From Combretum micranthum (Eukaryota; Streptophyta; Magnoliopsida; Myrtales; Combretaceae): a stretch of DNA of 64,000 nt. How positions within the stretch are numbered: the first letter of the stretch is position 1; each line of letters opens with the position of its first letter. This document shows positions 11,648 through 22,535 of the stretch, piece after piece. The notes under the pieces were generated by a model. The model did not search any database and was not told the origin of the DNA. It worked only from the letters and a program-made list of their open reading frames with translations. Where the stretch lies: assembly GCA_024138025.1 (NCBI GenBank), contig JAMXBD010000402.1, positions 434,001 to 498,000 on the forward strand, written 5' to 3'. The translations under genes were made by a program, and so were the position numbers.

Positions 11648-11849
11648 CTGCATATAAGAGATAAAATATATACATAAATGAAAGCTTTGTTATCCACACA
11701 TTATCTTGTCTATAGGACAACTAGGTATCATATTATTGCATTATTCTTAACAGTTGCCAATGGCATCTCCATTACATCAAAAAGGAACTTTATAGTGTAA
11801 AGGGCAAATTCTATCCATTTAAATATGCTTCTTAGAATGTCTCAACGAG

Positions 11850-11930
11850 GAAAAAAAAAAAAAAAAACGCGGGGGCGGGGGGGGGGGGGGGGGGGGTGTG
11901 GGGGTGGTGTGTGGGGGTGTGTGGGGTGAG
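11850..11930 (+). repeat. A-run followed by 20-G run and GT/G-rich tract
   Basis: About 17 A residues are followed by CGCGGGGGC, an uninterrupted run of 20 G (11877-11896), then GTGTGGGGGTGGTGT-type sequence. In an otherwise AT-rich region this is striking and can form G-quadruplexes on the plus strand. Homopolymer length may be inflated or shortened by sequencing. Confidence 0.8.
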
Positions 11931-12099
11931 GTATATGGCACTTAGAAAATTAGTAAATCTAGTTTGAAAAAGGCCGCATATATTGAGGCAAAACATTAAG
12001 TTCCATAAAAGTCAATAATTGCCTAGTGAAAACTAACAAAAATCTTATTTATTTCTTTTCCATCCGGATAATGTACCTTTGTATTTAGATGAGAACTCG

Positions 12100-12430
12100 G
12101 GGTCAAGTTCTTCATGGGTGGGAGAGAATAATGCAGCAGTAGAATCTTGATTAAAGTTGGCCTTTATTATTGATGGTTTCAACTTTTGAGTTTTTGAAAC
12201 CGCCAACATTAACTATAGGCCTCTAGCGTTAGTTGTCAATTATATTATTTATTTGTATTTATTATATTTATTATTTTTTTTTAGAATTCTTCAGGTAATA
12301 ATATAAAGAAGCCTTTAGGCTTGTCTTTATCACACAGAACATTATTACAACATTTGAAAACCTTAATTGAGAATTTCCTCAAGAAAGTTGCAACCTTTTG
12401 CAATCTTTGTTTTATGATCAATCATCACTA
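12100..12430 (+). mobile_element. LTR relic related to the LTR at 63350-63762
   Basis: The segment TATAAAGAAGCCTTTAGGCT followed by TGTCTT corresponds to TATAAATAGGCCTTTAGGCT followed by CGTCTT at about 63586-63612. It is preceded in both by a T/A-rich stretch with TTTATTATTT words and followed by a similar AAGAAGGTT/GTTGCAA region. The orientation is plus, opposite to the adjoining Copia coding sequence, so this is probably a separate insertion or a rearranged end. Confidence 0.6.
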
Positions 12431-12990
12431 TTGTTCTCTGATTATTTAAACACTTTAAGCATCACAACTTCTCCTAAGTCTTTGTTGAAAAACACTCTCC
12501 TAACCAAGACTTGACATTTTGTAAAGTAGGAATGTCGTTCCCAATGAGTAATATGTCATCTACACATAGCACTAGAAAGACTACTGCACTCCCACTAATT
12601 TTCTTATAATTCATCTTCATTTTTAATGAATCAAAACTCTTTGATTGCTGCATCAAAATGAAGAATCAAACTTTGAGATGCTTGCTTCAATCCATAAATG
12701 GAACTTTAAAGCTTGCAAACCTTTTTAGAATCTTCAAGATGAACAAACCCTTAGGTTGTGTCATATACACATCCTCAAGTAAGTTTCCATTAAGAAACAT
12801 GATTTTAACATCCATTTGCCAAATCTTGTAATCATAATATACAGCATGGCAATCGAAATTTGATGGATTTTGATGGATTTAATCATAACGTTTAGTGAAA
12901 AGGTTTCGTCATAGTCTATACCATGAGTTTGTTTGAAGCCCTTCACCACCATTCGTTCCTTAAACGTATGCACATTGCCATCCATATTGG
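12330..12990 (-). pseudogene. Copia reverse transcriptase fragment (second element)
   Basis: The minus strand gives FKERMVVKGFKQTHGIDYDE (12761-12985), then a decayed IRILLAIAM-like region. At 12474-12656 it gives VVFLVLCVDDILLIGND followed by VKSWLGECFSTK. CVDD stands at the YVDD catalytic site, keeping both Asp. Downstream the frame breaks, and the expected LGEASYILGIKI motif is only faintly visible to about 12400. RNase H is missing. It belongs with the integrase at 13428-14065. Confidence 0.9.
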
Positions 12991-13427
12991 TTTTCTTTTT
13001 AAAAACCTACTTACACCTAATGGTCTTAGTACCTTCAGGTGGATCAATCAAAGTCCATACTTGATTGTCGTGCATGGACTACATTTCAGATTTCATGGCT
13101 TCCAGCCTCTTTGAATTTAGACCAAACATGGCCTCTTGATAGGTAATGGGGTCATCTTGATCTATGAGCAACACATCACTACTATATGTAATGAGAAATC
13201 CATATCTCTTAGGTTGATCTTGCACCTTATTAGACCTATGTGAGCCTTATCTTACTTGTGGAGGGTCAACAACTAATTGTGTTTCTTGTCGACTTTCCAT
13301 TGGTGGTGCAACATTATTTTGTGGATTTCGAACTTCTTCAATCGAGATGTACTTTACTCCCACTGGTTCTTTTAGAGATAAACTCTTTTTTCTAAGAAGA
13401 TGCCATTTTAAGCAACAAACACTTTGT

Positions 13428-14065
13428 TCATGGAGGAATTATAAAAGTAGTATCCTTAGGTTTCTTTTGGATACCTAAAAAAAAGCATTTATCCGACTTA
13501 GGTCCTAATTTGTTCAAGGCTTGATGTCTTATATAAGCCTGAAAACCCCAAATCTTGAGAAAAGATAAACCAAGCCTTTTTTCCATTCCATATCTCATAT
13601 GGTGTCTTTTTAACCGCCTTAGAAGGAATGAAACATGAATGCAGCTGTCTCTAGGGCATAGGCCCAAAAGGGTAGAGGAAGATTCGCTTGACTCATCATA
13701 AATCGAACCATATCTAATAAGGTTCTATTCCTCCTTTCAGATACACCATTCCATTGTGGTGTTGTAGGTGGAGTTAATTGTGAAATTGTTCCATAATTTC
13801 TAAGATGATCATTGAATTCTTGGCTTAGATATTCACCACCTCGATCTAGTTGAAGTACTTTGAGTGCTTTGCTATGCTGGTTTTGTACTTCATTTTGAAA
13901 AGCTTTGAACATTCCAAATGATTCAGATTTATGCCTCATCAAAAAAGATATATCCATATTTACTGAAATCATCAGTAAATGTGATGAAGTATATAAGTCG
14001 GTATGTATTAGGCCCAATAAATCAATTTCCCTTTCACCGTGCTCGGTAAAAGGTTCTTTGATCAT
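13428..14065 (-). pseudogene. Copia integrase (second element)
   Basis: The frame at 13619-14065 contains DLLGLIHTDLYTSSH with the first catalytic Asp, LQLDRGGEYLSQEFNDHL with the second Asp, and TPPTTPQWNGVSERRNRTLL with the Glu, then MSQANLPLPFWAYALETAAF. A +1 break leads to 13428-13667, which continues with KIWGFQAYIRH and KCFFLGIQKKPKDTTFI, the usual GCxxYV and GYPKxTKGY region. Motif order and sequence are typical Copia. The zinc-binding HHCC module should lie near 14100-14200 but is decayed. Confidence 0.93.
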
Positions 14066-14160
14066 CTTGCCTAATAAACAAGACTTGCATATTTCAAATG
14101 ATTAAAAATGAAATGAATATAAGAATCCATCTTTATGGAATTTTGATATGCATTTCTCAT

Positions 14161-14636
14161 TTATATGACCAAGACAACAATGCCATGGTAGGTCATATTT
14201 AAATCACTGGATTTATGTTTCTTAGTATTTATGTTATTGATTGATCCATTATCATGTTTTAGATTTAGAACATAAATACCATAATGTAAATCATCATTTG
14301 CATAAAACATTTCTTTTTTATAAATGGAATATTTATTACTCTCAATAATAAAAGAGAAACCTTCATTGTCTAAACAAGAAACATAAATAATATTCCTACT
14401 TAAAGCAGGAACATAAAACCAATTGTTCAACACTAACAAAAGCCTATTGGGTAAAATTAATTCATAAGTCCCCATAGTTAGATAGGAATTTTTCTCCATT
14501 TCTAACATGTTGGTCGACTTCGCCTTTCTTCAGATCTCTACTCCTACTAAGATGCTGCACATTTGTACAAATGTGAGATCCACATCTAATATCCAATATC
14601 CAAGAAGTAGAAGTAAATAAATTTATTTCTATAATA
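14161..14636 (-). pseudogene. Copia aspartic protease and GAG-pre-integrase
   Basis: At 14462-14636 the minus strand reads STSWILDIRCGSHICTNVQH; the protease signature D-T/S-G is altered to DIR. The next frame (14161-14508) reads LVLNNWFYVPALSRNIIYVS then CLDNEGFSFIIESN, the canonical LxNVLYVPxLxxNLLSVxxL segment. The upstream boundary is the LTR insertion at 14642: residues IYIIEINLF here are the continuation of GIYV, seen on the far side at about 17549-17565. Confidence 0.9.
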
Positions 14637-14641
14637 TAGAT

Positions 14642-17548
14642 TGTCACGCTCCGAGGGGTACCCTAAATGTGACAGTTCATCGTAATATTAAAGCTTAGGA
14701 GTGACAAATTTAGTTATGGAAAAACTTCAATATTATGCACAAGCTGTACGTTCACCAAGAGAGTTACCATCGGAGTTATGAAACTTAATGGGATGGTATC
14801 ATTTTAACAAATAAGAATTTAGAAAATAACAATTGCATAACTTAAATCCATGTCTGTTCTTTCATAAAAAGCAAATAAAGTTCTTCCAAATGAATTTACA
14901 TAGTGTCTTCTTGAATCATCAACCTATTGGAGTCCTATCAAAAGAACTTTACTACAAGCACTTCAAAAGTTCCCATTCTTAACTAGGAGAAACGTGGTCT
15001 TGGGTACAACTACAAATATTCGTTGTACTCCATATGTAGCAAAAATCTATAAGGGGATGAGATTATAGTGAGATAATCCCATAATGACATATTCATATTA
15101 ACTAAGACAAACAAGTTAGTTAGGCAACCATATGCAATGCATCAAACATATGCTCACACATACACTCATGATTTACCGGTGTCATGAGCGAAATGGATTT
15201 ATGCCCTCCATATCAAGGGTTAGGGAATGTTACATTTTTGGCATCCACTCGTTCGTTTAGGGTTTTGAAAAACGACCACTACTAATTTCCCTTTAGTATG
15301 CTATCCGGCATAAGTCCTCCATTGGGTTGTACTTCTCGGACACTGTAGTTCCTCATGCTGGATCTTTACCTACTGACCCTATGCGTTGGAATAGTAGTGC
15401 AATGCAATGTGACTCACTTTACGCCATGCATGATCCATATTTATAATTTTACAATCTGAGTTAAATTTCTTTCCAAGGTGACCAAACAATTATCACAAAC
15501 ATTCAATTAATAGAAACCAATCATGCAAGACATTTAGCAACCAAATTGTGTTTCGATATACATATCACTCATTTAATCATCCAATGAATCACATGCATAG
15601 ATTCCCCCTTCCCTTAAGCAATCCATTTTATAGTTTGCTTAACTTCTAGTGCTCTATTTTACAAGCACAAGCATAAATACGTAAAGTAAGGAAAACTCAC
15701 TTAGCCATTGCAAAAAATTTTCAGTTACAATAATTTTTAGGGAATGGCAAGTCTTCTTCTTCACCACCTATCAAAAGGAGATATCCAAAATGAGTATTCC
15801 ATACTAAACTTGCTTGAACTTATAGTCTCAAAAGCTTATTCTAGGTAAAAAGTAGGTTTATGTAAGTCTTGTCTTAAAACGGTTACAACTTCCTCATCTA
15901 AATCTCGAGTTTAAAAAAAATGACATTTGAAAGTTGACAAACTTTCTTGAATGAAATCAGACTTATACATATAACATATTATAGTAGTATATATAAAAAT
16001 AATAATGATTCATGATTCATGCATGATCATAGCGATGTTGTTTGGGTTCATATTTTGCAAAAATAGTCTTGATGGTTTAATTAAATTTCTTGTGCTCTCA
16101 TTGACTTGACGAGTTAATAATAAAACTTGTTTCTTAGGGTTTTAAATTTTTAGAAAAATGAATTTCACTATCTCTGTCTTTTCATATGAAAAATGTGGGT
16201 CTAAATGACTTTTCTCAATTTATCATTCTTTCAACCAACAAAGTTAATACATGAGAAAATTTAAGTTAGCTAGATGGTATTGTCACTTGAAAACAGTATT
16301 GCCAAGTTAGTTTCTAAATAGAAAAACCAAGTTTTGCCTTCTTTAAAGTTTTGAATTTTCTATATTTGATCATTTTCAAATCAAGAAGATTTTTGTAAGA
16401 AAAATCAATGTGTAGTCTCTCTTATTTAGCCTTATAATGTTGGCATTTCAAAGAAAAATAGGAGGAGGAATTTAGTTTCTCAAAATTTCCATTTTCATAT
16501 GTTTTCTCCATGTTCAAGAAAATGAATTTGTGTCATGATTTTGCATATTATGGAATTTTAACCTTTTAAGATTTATGGCAAGATCAATATGGACATGATA
16601 TGAGCATGAACACATGAAAAAAAAGGAAAAAAGAAAAAAAAAAAAAAAAGAAGAACAAGTATTAGTAATAAGAAAATAAGAAAAATGATATAAGCAAAAT
16701 AAGAAGATGAGAGACTTCACTCTAAAATCAAGGCTTTTCGGGACTTGAAGAGATTCTAGTCCCATGAATAACAAAATAAACAAAGATTGGGAATTTTAGA
16801 CTATAACAAGACTCTTCGAGACTTGAATATTTCTAGTCTCATAATAAGAAAGATAATCAAAGGATCAAAACAAAGATTTGGGAGTCATAGACTTAAGAAG
16901 GCTCCCCCATACTTGAAATAATCCAATCTATTTTGGACTTAAATATGGACAAGTCCAAGACTAAAGATAGATAAGTCTAGAACATAAAAAAGTAAGAAAA
17001 CAAAGAGTAACATAAATAAATGTTAGGTTAGAGCTTTGTGCTCTTATAGATAGAATATATGTACATAGCTATACTTATAAATATAGATAGTTAGGCTAGA
17101 TGATACAGTAAAACACCATAAACAAGATCATAACAAGATTGATAACTTGACATGATATTGGTTTCTAGGTGTATATGGGCTATAATTGATATTTTTATGA
17201 GCAAAAAAAATTTTATTTGACATTTTATGGATACATTAATATTTTTCTAGTATGAATTAGTTGTCGAAAACTTTCATCTCGTTTTATGCGCTGGAGGTCG
17301 AATATGGAAATGATCTCGTAAAGGTCTGAAACGATCAAAATTTCAGGCTATTGGATCTTTTATGGTTTATATAATTTTTGCAAACCGTAATTTGAGTTTA
17401 TCTCATTTTAAATTTTTATCTCATATTTTAGGACTCAAGCAGCTGTTCGGTCTGCTCTATCAACTGACTTAATCTGGCTTCTAGTGTTTGAATTTTCGGA
17501 ACCAGATTTAAACTTACATAAAACTATCATAAAATCTAGTGGTTTACA
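14642..17548. mobile_element. 2.9-kb solo LTR nested in Copia, TSD TAGAT
   Basis: The insertion starts TGTCACGCTCCGAGGGG and ends GGTTTACA, giving TG...CA ends. TAGAT is found immediately outside both ends (14637-14641 and 17549-17553). Removing it rejoins the Copia gag and protease reading at IYV/IYI. Inside there is no gag-pol coding, so it is a solo LTR or a non-coding element. Its left part aligns in broad structure with the LTR starting at 18077. The intron-like landmarks near 15000-15790 read on the minus strand, so minus is the likely sense. Confidence 0.88.
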
Positions 17549-17559
17549 TAGATACCTAA

Positions 17560-18076
17560 AGCAGTAGTCTGACTACTCTTCTTTTTCTTTAAATCTTCCA
17601 AGTAGAATTTACAGTTCCTCTTCCAGTGACTTGGCTCATGTAGTGGAGACAAACTCCTTCCTTAAGAGGCTTTGCCTTTTGTTTGGGCTTGGGCTTAGGC
17701 TTTGAACTTTTCAAAGCCTTGACATTTCCCTTACCTTTCTTTTTCATGCCTTCCCTTTCTAAACCATTAAAACATTGCTAGGCTTCTTCTTTTTTATTTT
17801 AGCCTTAGCAGTTTTAAGCATTGAATGTAGTTTAGAAATTGATTTGTCCATGTTACTCGTGTTATAGTTAAGGACAAACTGGTCATAACTATCTGGTAAT
17901 GAATTTAACATCAAACCAATAACAAATTCCTGGCCTACAGGAAATCCAAATCTTTCAAGATGATCAATATATCCCTTCATCATTAGGACATGGGAACTCA
18001 TTAATCCTCCTTTAGCCAGCTTACAAGAGTGCATGGCTTAGGTAGTCTCATCACTTTCCTACCTAGCTTACGATTG
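17560..18076 (-). pseudogene. Copia gag C-terminal part (second element)
   Basis: The frame at 17759-18034 reads MHSCKLAKGGLMSSHVLMMK, GYIDHLERFGFPV and LMLNSLPDSYDQFVLNY, then KLHSMLKTAKAKIKKKK, the UBN2-type capsid domain of Copia gag. A zinc knuckle relic at about 17600-17650 reads LSPLHEPSHWKRNC, with two Cys lost. Upstream, QAR and ESDETT with in-frame stops run to 18076, where another LTR starts and removes the N-terminus. The missing N-terminal type of sequence is seen in an unrelated copy at 40790-41130. Confidence 0.9.
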
Positions 18077-19450
18077 GTGTCATGCTCTAAAGGATATCCT
18101 AGTTGTACTATACTTTAAATAAAATTGATTAATGTACAATACAACTAGTTACTCTAAGGAATATGACCTATAAAACAAGCTCTTTTGGGTTACTTGATAA
18201 GAAACGATGTATGTACATAAGTCACATAATAATTGAGAGATAAAACTATATATAAAATTATGAATAATAATTATTACATATCAGTTTTGCAAACTGGAAG
18301 ACTAATAGCATAATTTGAAGATATATAATTTCTATTATAATTATTCTAAGGATCTTCTACCTAACCCCATTTCCTTCTAGCTTTAGATCCTTATGGGCTC
18401 AAAACTTCGAGCTGGCACTAACTAAGGCTGTAGGAGAACCTTAAAAAATCTATAGGAGTGTGAGCATATCCACGACTCAATGAAGTAACCAAATCATATT
18501 ACATATCAAGCAAATCAAACAAGTTCATTAACAAGTAAGTGCATTTCATCACTCAAACATATGCTTAAGTACAAGCTTGGAAAATCCGGAATCTAAAGAG
18601 GATGTAGATTTACACCCTCTCATTGAGGTTGAAGGAACTAAGTCAAGGAATTCATCCTTATGATCCACCTGCCCAAAAGAAACCAAGATCACCAAGAACA
18701 ACAACAAATCTTACATTACTTATCACTTTCTTTATATGTATTTTTAGAACTCAATTTTCTTTAGAGCTTAGAACTCCATTAAATGTTAGTTATTTCATGC
18801 TGATCCTATGGGCGGCATTCCTTCTTATGCCAATTAGTTAATATGGAGCTGAATGGAACAAAGATAATCTTGTGCAGAACTAGGAACTCTTCATCTACAA
18901 AAGCCAAGCATTATCAGAGAACCGAAACACTAATACGTAGCGGGCTATCATGTTTTTTATGCAATATATGCAAACTATGCAATGCATGATCTTATAAATT
19001 TAAAGGCCTTATAGTTTCAAGTCAAATTCCTGGGTGATCAAGCAATTTATAGACAATAGTCAACATGCTCCAACAATTAATCACAAACAATTCAATTATC
19101 ATTTTTAATAGCATAAGCTTAGCATCCACTTCACACATCACTCAATAAGCATTATTCCTAACCCCACAATCATTACAATTTCATTATGTTAATTTATAAT
19201 AAATGCAACTAATACTACAATCACAAGCAATGTAATAGATCAAAGTTACTCACTTGCTCATTATCTTAGTTGTAATAATCCTGTGGGATTTCTTCTATGG
19301 AGTCAATATCACCTATAAGAGAGTTATAAAGTAACTATTATTACATAGAACTACATAATAATTTTTTATGATGCTCAAGTGTCCTAAACTTAGTCTTATT
19401 TATCTTAATTCTATCCTCTCATTTTTAATTTAATATTATCATATTTTCTA
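18077..19450 (-). mobile_element. LTR related to 14642-17548, inserted in gag (3' limit unclear)
   Basis: Starts TGTCATGCTCTAAAGG, closely matching TGTCACGCTCCGAGGG at 14642. The similarity in layout continues through a TCTATAGGAGTGTGAG block near 18450 and an ACTCACTT...TCACCTATAAGAGAG block near 19245-19325, which matches 15700-15775. The start interrupts the Copia gag frame. The far end and target duplication could not be found, so the true length may reach beyond 20 kb. Confidence 0.6.
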
Positions 19451-21147
19451 GTGTAATTTCATTTGGGTTTCACATTCTTTAGTGCCTATGTTGATAGTGA
19501 ATTATCCATAGGGTTGATGTTCTTTTGCATGTATTCGAATGCTCATATAGTCTAAGTTTTGTTATCTAGTTGATGTTTTAAGTATATTTTAATCAATGTA
19601 GGGTGGGTTAGTTAATGAAACTTGTATGTAACTTGTACTTTTCTACATGAGTTGAAACTTGCATGGATACACTAATATTTTAGCTAGTTGATTTCCATTT
19701 CATGCACTCTATTACAAGCTTATTAAACTAGGGATGGTACATGAGAGATTCTATTCTCTAGTAGTGTTGAAGTTTAGGATCTAGTATGGTAGGACTTGCA
19801 AATTGGTCTATCTAAAATATTTACTACTAATTGTATTATTTATCTAGAGCGGAACATAAATATTCCAGGTTTGGTAACTCATAAAATAGCTATCCACATA
19901 GGCATTTTAACTCATGGAATTTTCTAGTTTTCTATATATAAATAAAATATATTATAGGATAGGTTAGGCATTACTTTGTTTGGATATAAGATAAGGTGAC
20001 AACTATCTCCCTTAGTGTGGACCAAACCCTATTGGAAATATAGGAAATTAAGTTGTTGAAATTCTAGGAATATACTATAGTGATCAAGACAACTCTTCCC
20101 TTTGACTCTGACTCCTAAATCCTTGTTTGTTTTAAAATATTGGATGTCCTTTTCTTCCTTGGAGTTTATGGTGGAATATGAGTTTGGTTCGCTTGAATTT
20201 TGTTTTGTGTTGTTGTTGGTTTAATTTATTCTAGTGCGTCACGGTGGGGTGCAAAAGGTAAAAGAGGGGTTTTGTTCTCATTATTTGTTGTCTTGAAAAG
20301 GAGATGTAAGCGACAATGGGGACATGGAATTTTCAGAAGTTGAACTTGTCTATTTAGTTATGCTTGTCGGTGATTGACGGTTGGACTTGTAGGGGATGTT
20401 ATTGTTTTGTTGGTTTGCTATTTATATGTCTTGTTTTTTTGGCTTATAAACGTGGGCATGGGCCTTCTACACGGAAAAAAAAAAATTTGTGTTGACTAAT
20501 CTGACTTCTTAATTTAAATATAATTTTTTTCTAGTGCAATCTACGGTTAACAGGTCTGATTTCTTCCAACATTTGCCTTCTACAATTTTCGGTGAACAAG
20601 AGGAAACCGATCCTTCAAGCAATACATATTTCATTTAATGAAGGGCTAATTGAGGAGCTCTTAATTGGATAGTTGTCATTTTTATGTTGACTTATTAGAT
20701 TAATTTGTTCTAATCTAAGAAGCAATCCACGGTGAATACAAGTAGAATTGCCTTTATCTATTTGCATTTGGTATTCTCGATGCATAATGAAAAAGGAAAA
20801 AAGAAAAAGAAAAAACTCTACATGCTTAAAAAAAAATTGGGTCATTTGTTTCATTTAATGTATGAAATGTTGGAGACAAGTTATTGGATGAGATGTCCTT
20901 TTCATATTAACTTTGCTAAACAACTTTTCCCACTTGATGAAGCAACATACGGTGAGAATTTTTTCAACGAAGGCAGCTGGTTACTTGGACAAATTTTCCA
21001 CCGTAAATTAAGCATTTAACCTGTAGGATAAGTAGGCAGTTAGATATCTAGGTTATTTGGTCAAATACTAACTCATGTGCATACAATCATGATAGTTATA
21101 TGACAGTTTCGTTTCTAAAAGTCCATCTAAGACTTCTACAATATTCC
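19451..21147. other. Interval without a recognised gene
   Basis: AT-rich with scattered short frames. Near 20160-20490 a G/T-rich stretch ends in CTACACGG and nine A residues, resembling the 3' tail of a LINE on the plus strand; no reverse transcriptase is present, so this is weak. Between 20540 and 20960 the word CAATCTACGGT recurs as CAATCCACGGT and CAACATACGGT, suggesting degenerate duplication. Confidence 0.35.
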
Positions 21148-21189
21148 CACTACAACAAAATTGGTATTTGGTCACGTTTTTTAAATATG

Positions 21190-21980
21190 GAAAAAATAGA
21201 ATTAAACGTTGCCAAAATATATTGATGACGTTTATTAAACGTGGCTAATAAACGTTGCTAAAGGTGAGTCGCCAAATGATTTCGCGACGTTTAAAAGATA
21301 GACGTAGGCATCTTAACTTATGGCATCAAATGGTTTAGTAAAGAGAGACACATAAACGTGACCAAACATTAGGTATAGGTGACACTTATGTGTGACTAAA
21401 AATAACTACACTATATTCCGCCAACATTGCACGTTATCTATAGTTGAAATTAGCCACGTTTACCCATAACCACATGGCTTAATTAGCCACGTTTAAATGA
21501 GACAATTCTTACAAACAACTTGTGTTGACATCTTTTAAATGTGACCAATGATACATATTACCCACGTGTCAAACGTGACCAATGGTATAAATTAGCCATG
21601 TTTAGAGGAGACTAATTATAACAAACAGGTTGAGTTGGCATGCCATAAACGTGACTTATTCTATGCATTATCCACATGTAAATAAGACTATTGTACTAAA
21701 CAAGTTGTGTTGACATTCTTTAAATGCGACCAATAACATAAATTAGCCATGTCTAGAGGAAACAATTATAACAAATAGGTTGAGTTGGCATGCCATAAAT
21801 GTGACTAATTCTATGCATTAGCCATGTGTAAATAAAACTATTGTACTAATCGAGTTATGTTGGCATCCATTAAACATGACCAATAATATCAATTAGTCAC
21901 ATTTAAATTAGACATCTACTAAAAGTGACCATTTAAAATAGTGATGTGTAAACATAACCATTTGATGATTAGTTCGTCAT
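21190..21980. repeat. Subterminal repeats of the CACTA element
   Basis: The words ACGTGACCAAT, AAATGTGACTAAT and TTAGCCACGTTTAAA, together with the spacer TTGTGTTGGCAT, recur about every 60-130 bases in diverged copies. Subterminal arrays of this kind are the binding sites of the TNPA-like protein in En/Spm elements. A related AAACGTGACTAATAG lies near 40172 at the other end. Confidence 0.75.
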
Positions 21981-22032
21981 GTTATGCCAATACTTAACAT
22001 ATGTTTGTGCATAAGTAGCTATATTATACACA

Positions 22033-22341
22033 TGTTGTTGTATAATGTAGTTTTAATTGTTATATATATATACAAGATACACATACACCTATTGTTATAT
22101 CAATCAAAATTTTGTTTGACCATCATCATGCACTTGGATTGAATTGGAGCAATAAACTTATAGATCAATGTTTTAGTGCTCATCAAATAAGAGAAATAAT
22201 GCACTTGTTGCTGTACAATATAAGTTTAATTGTTATATAGTATCAAACAAAATTTTGTTTGATACTATTCATGCACTTGGATTGACTGAAGCAATAAACT
22301 TATAGATCAATGTTTTAGTGCTCATCAAATAAGAGAAACAA
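22033..22341. repeat. Tandem duplication with a 32-bp perfect palindrome
   Basis: Two adjacent units (about 22033-22200 and 22201-22341) share ATGCACTTGGATTGA, GCAATAAACTTATAGATCAA and GTTTTAGTGCTCATCAAA. In the second unit 22237-22268 is a perfect palindrome whose left half is ATAGTATCAAACAAAA. In the first unit the same place reads TATATCAATCAAAATTTTG and is imperfect. Confidence 0.8.
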
Positions 22342-22535
22342 TGCACCTATTGAATAAAAACCTTATAGACAATCAAAGCATCTTTATGGCTGCTCTAGTT
22401 TCTTAAAGTCCAAAAAGAAACATAAGTTGTAAAGTAGATAAATTTGAACAAGTCCAATAACTTCTCATAATCTAATCTAAAACATGATTTAATGAAATTG
22501 CTAAAAAAAAAAAAAAGAACGATTGCCCTCCTTTC

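Noticed and set aside
16514..16783. 89-codon minus-strand Phe-rich frame
   Set aside because: Created by an A/G-rich low-complexity tract within the 14642-17548 LTR; no homology.
20732..21019. 95-codon plus-strand frame
   Set aside because: Contains a lysine run from an A-rich tract and no recognisable domain; flanked by degenerate repeats just outside the CACTA end.
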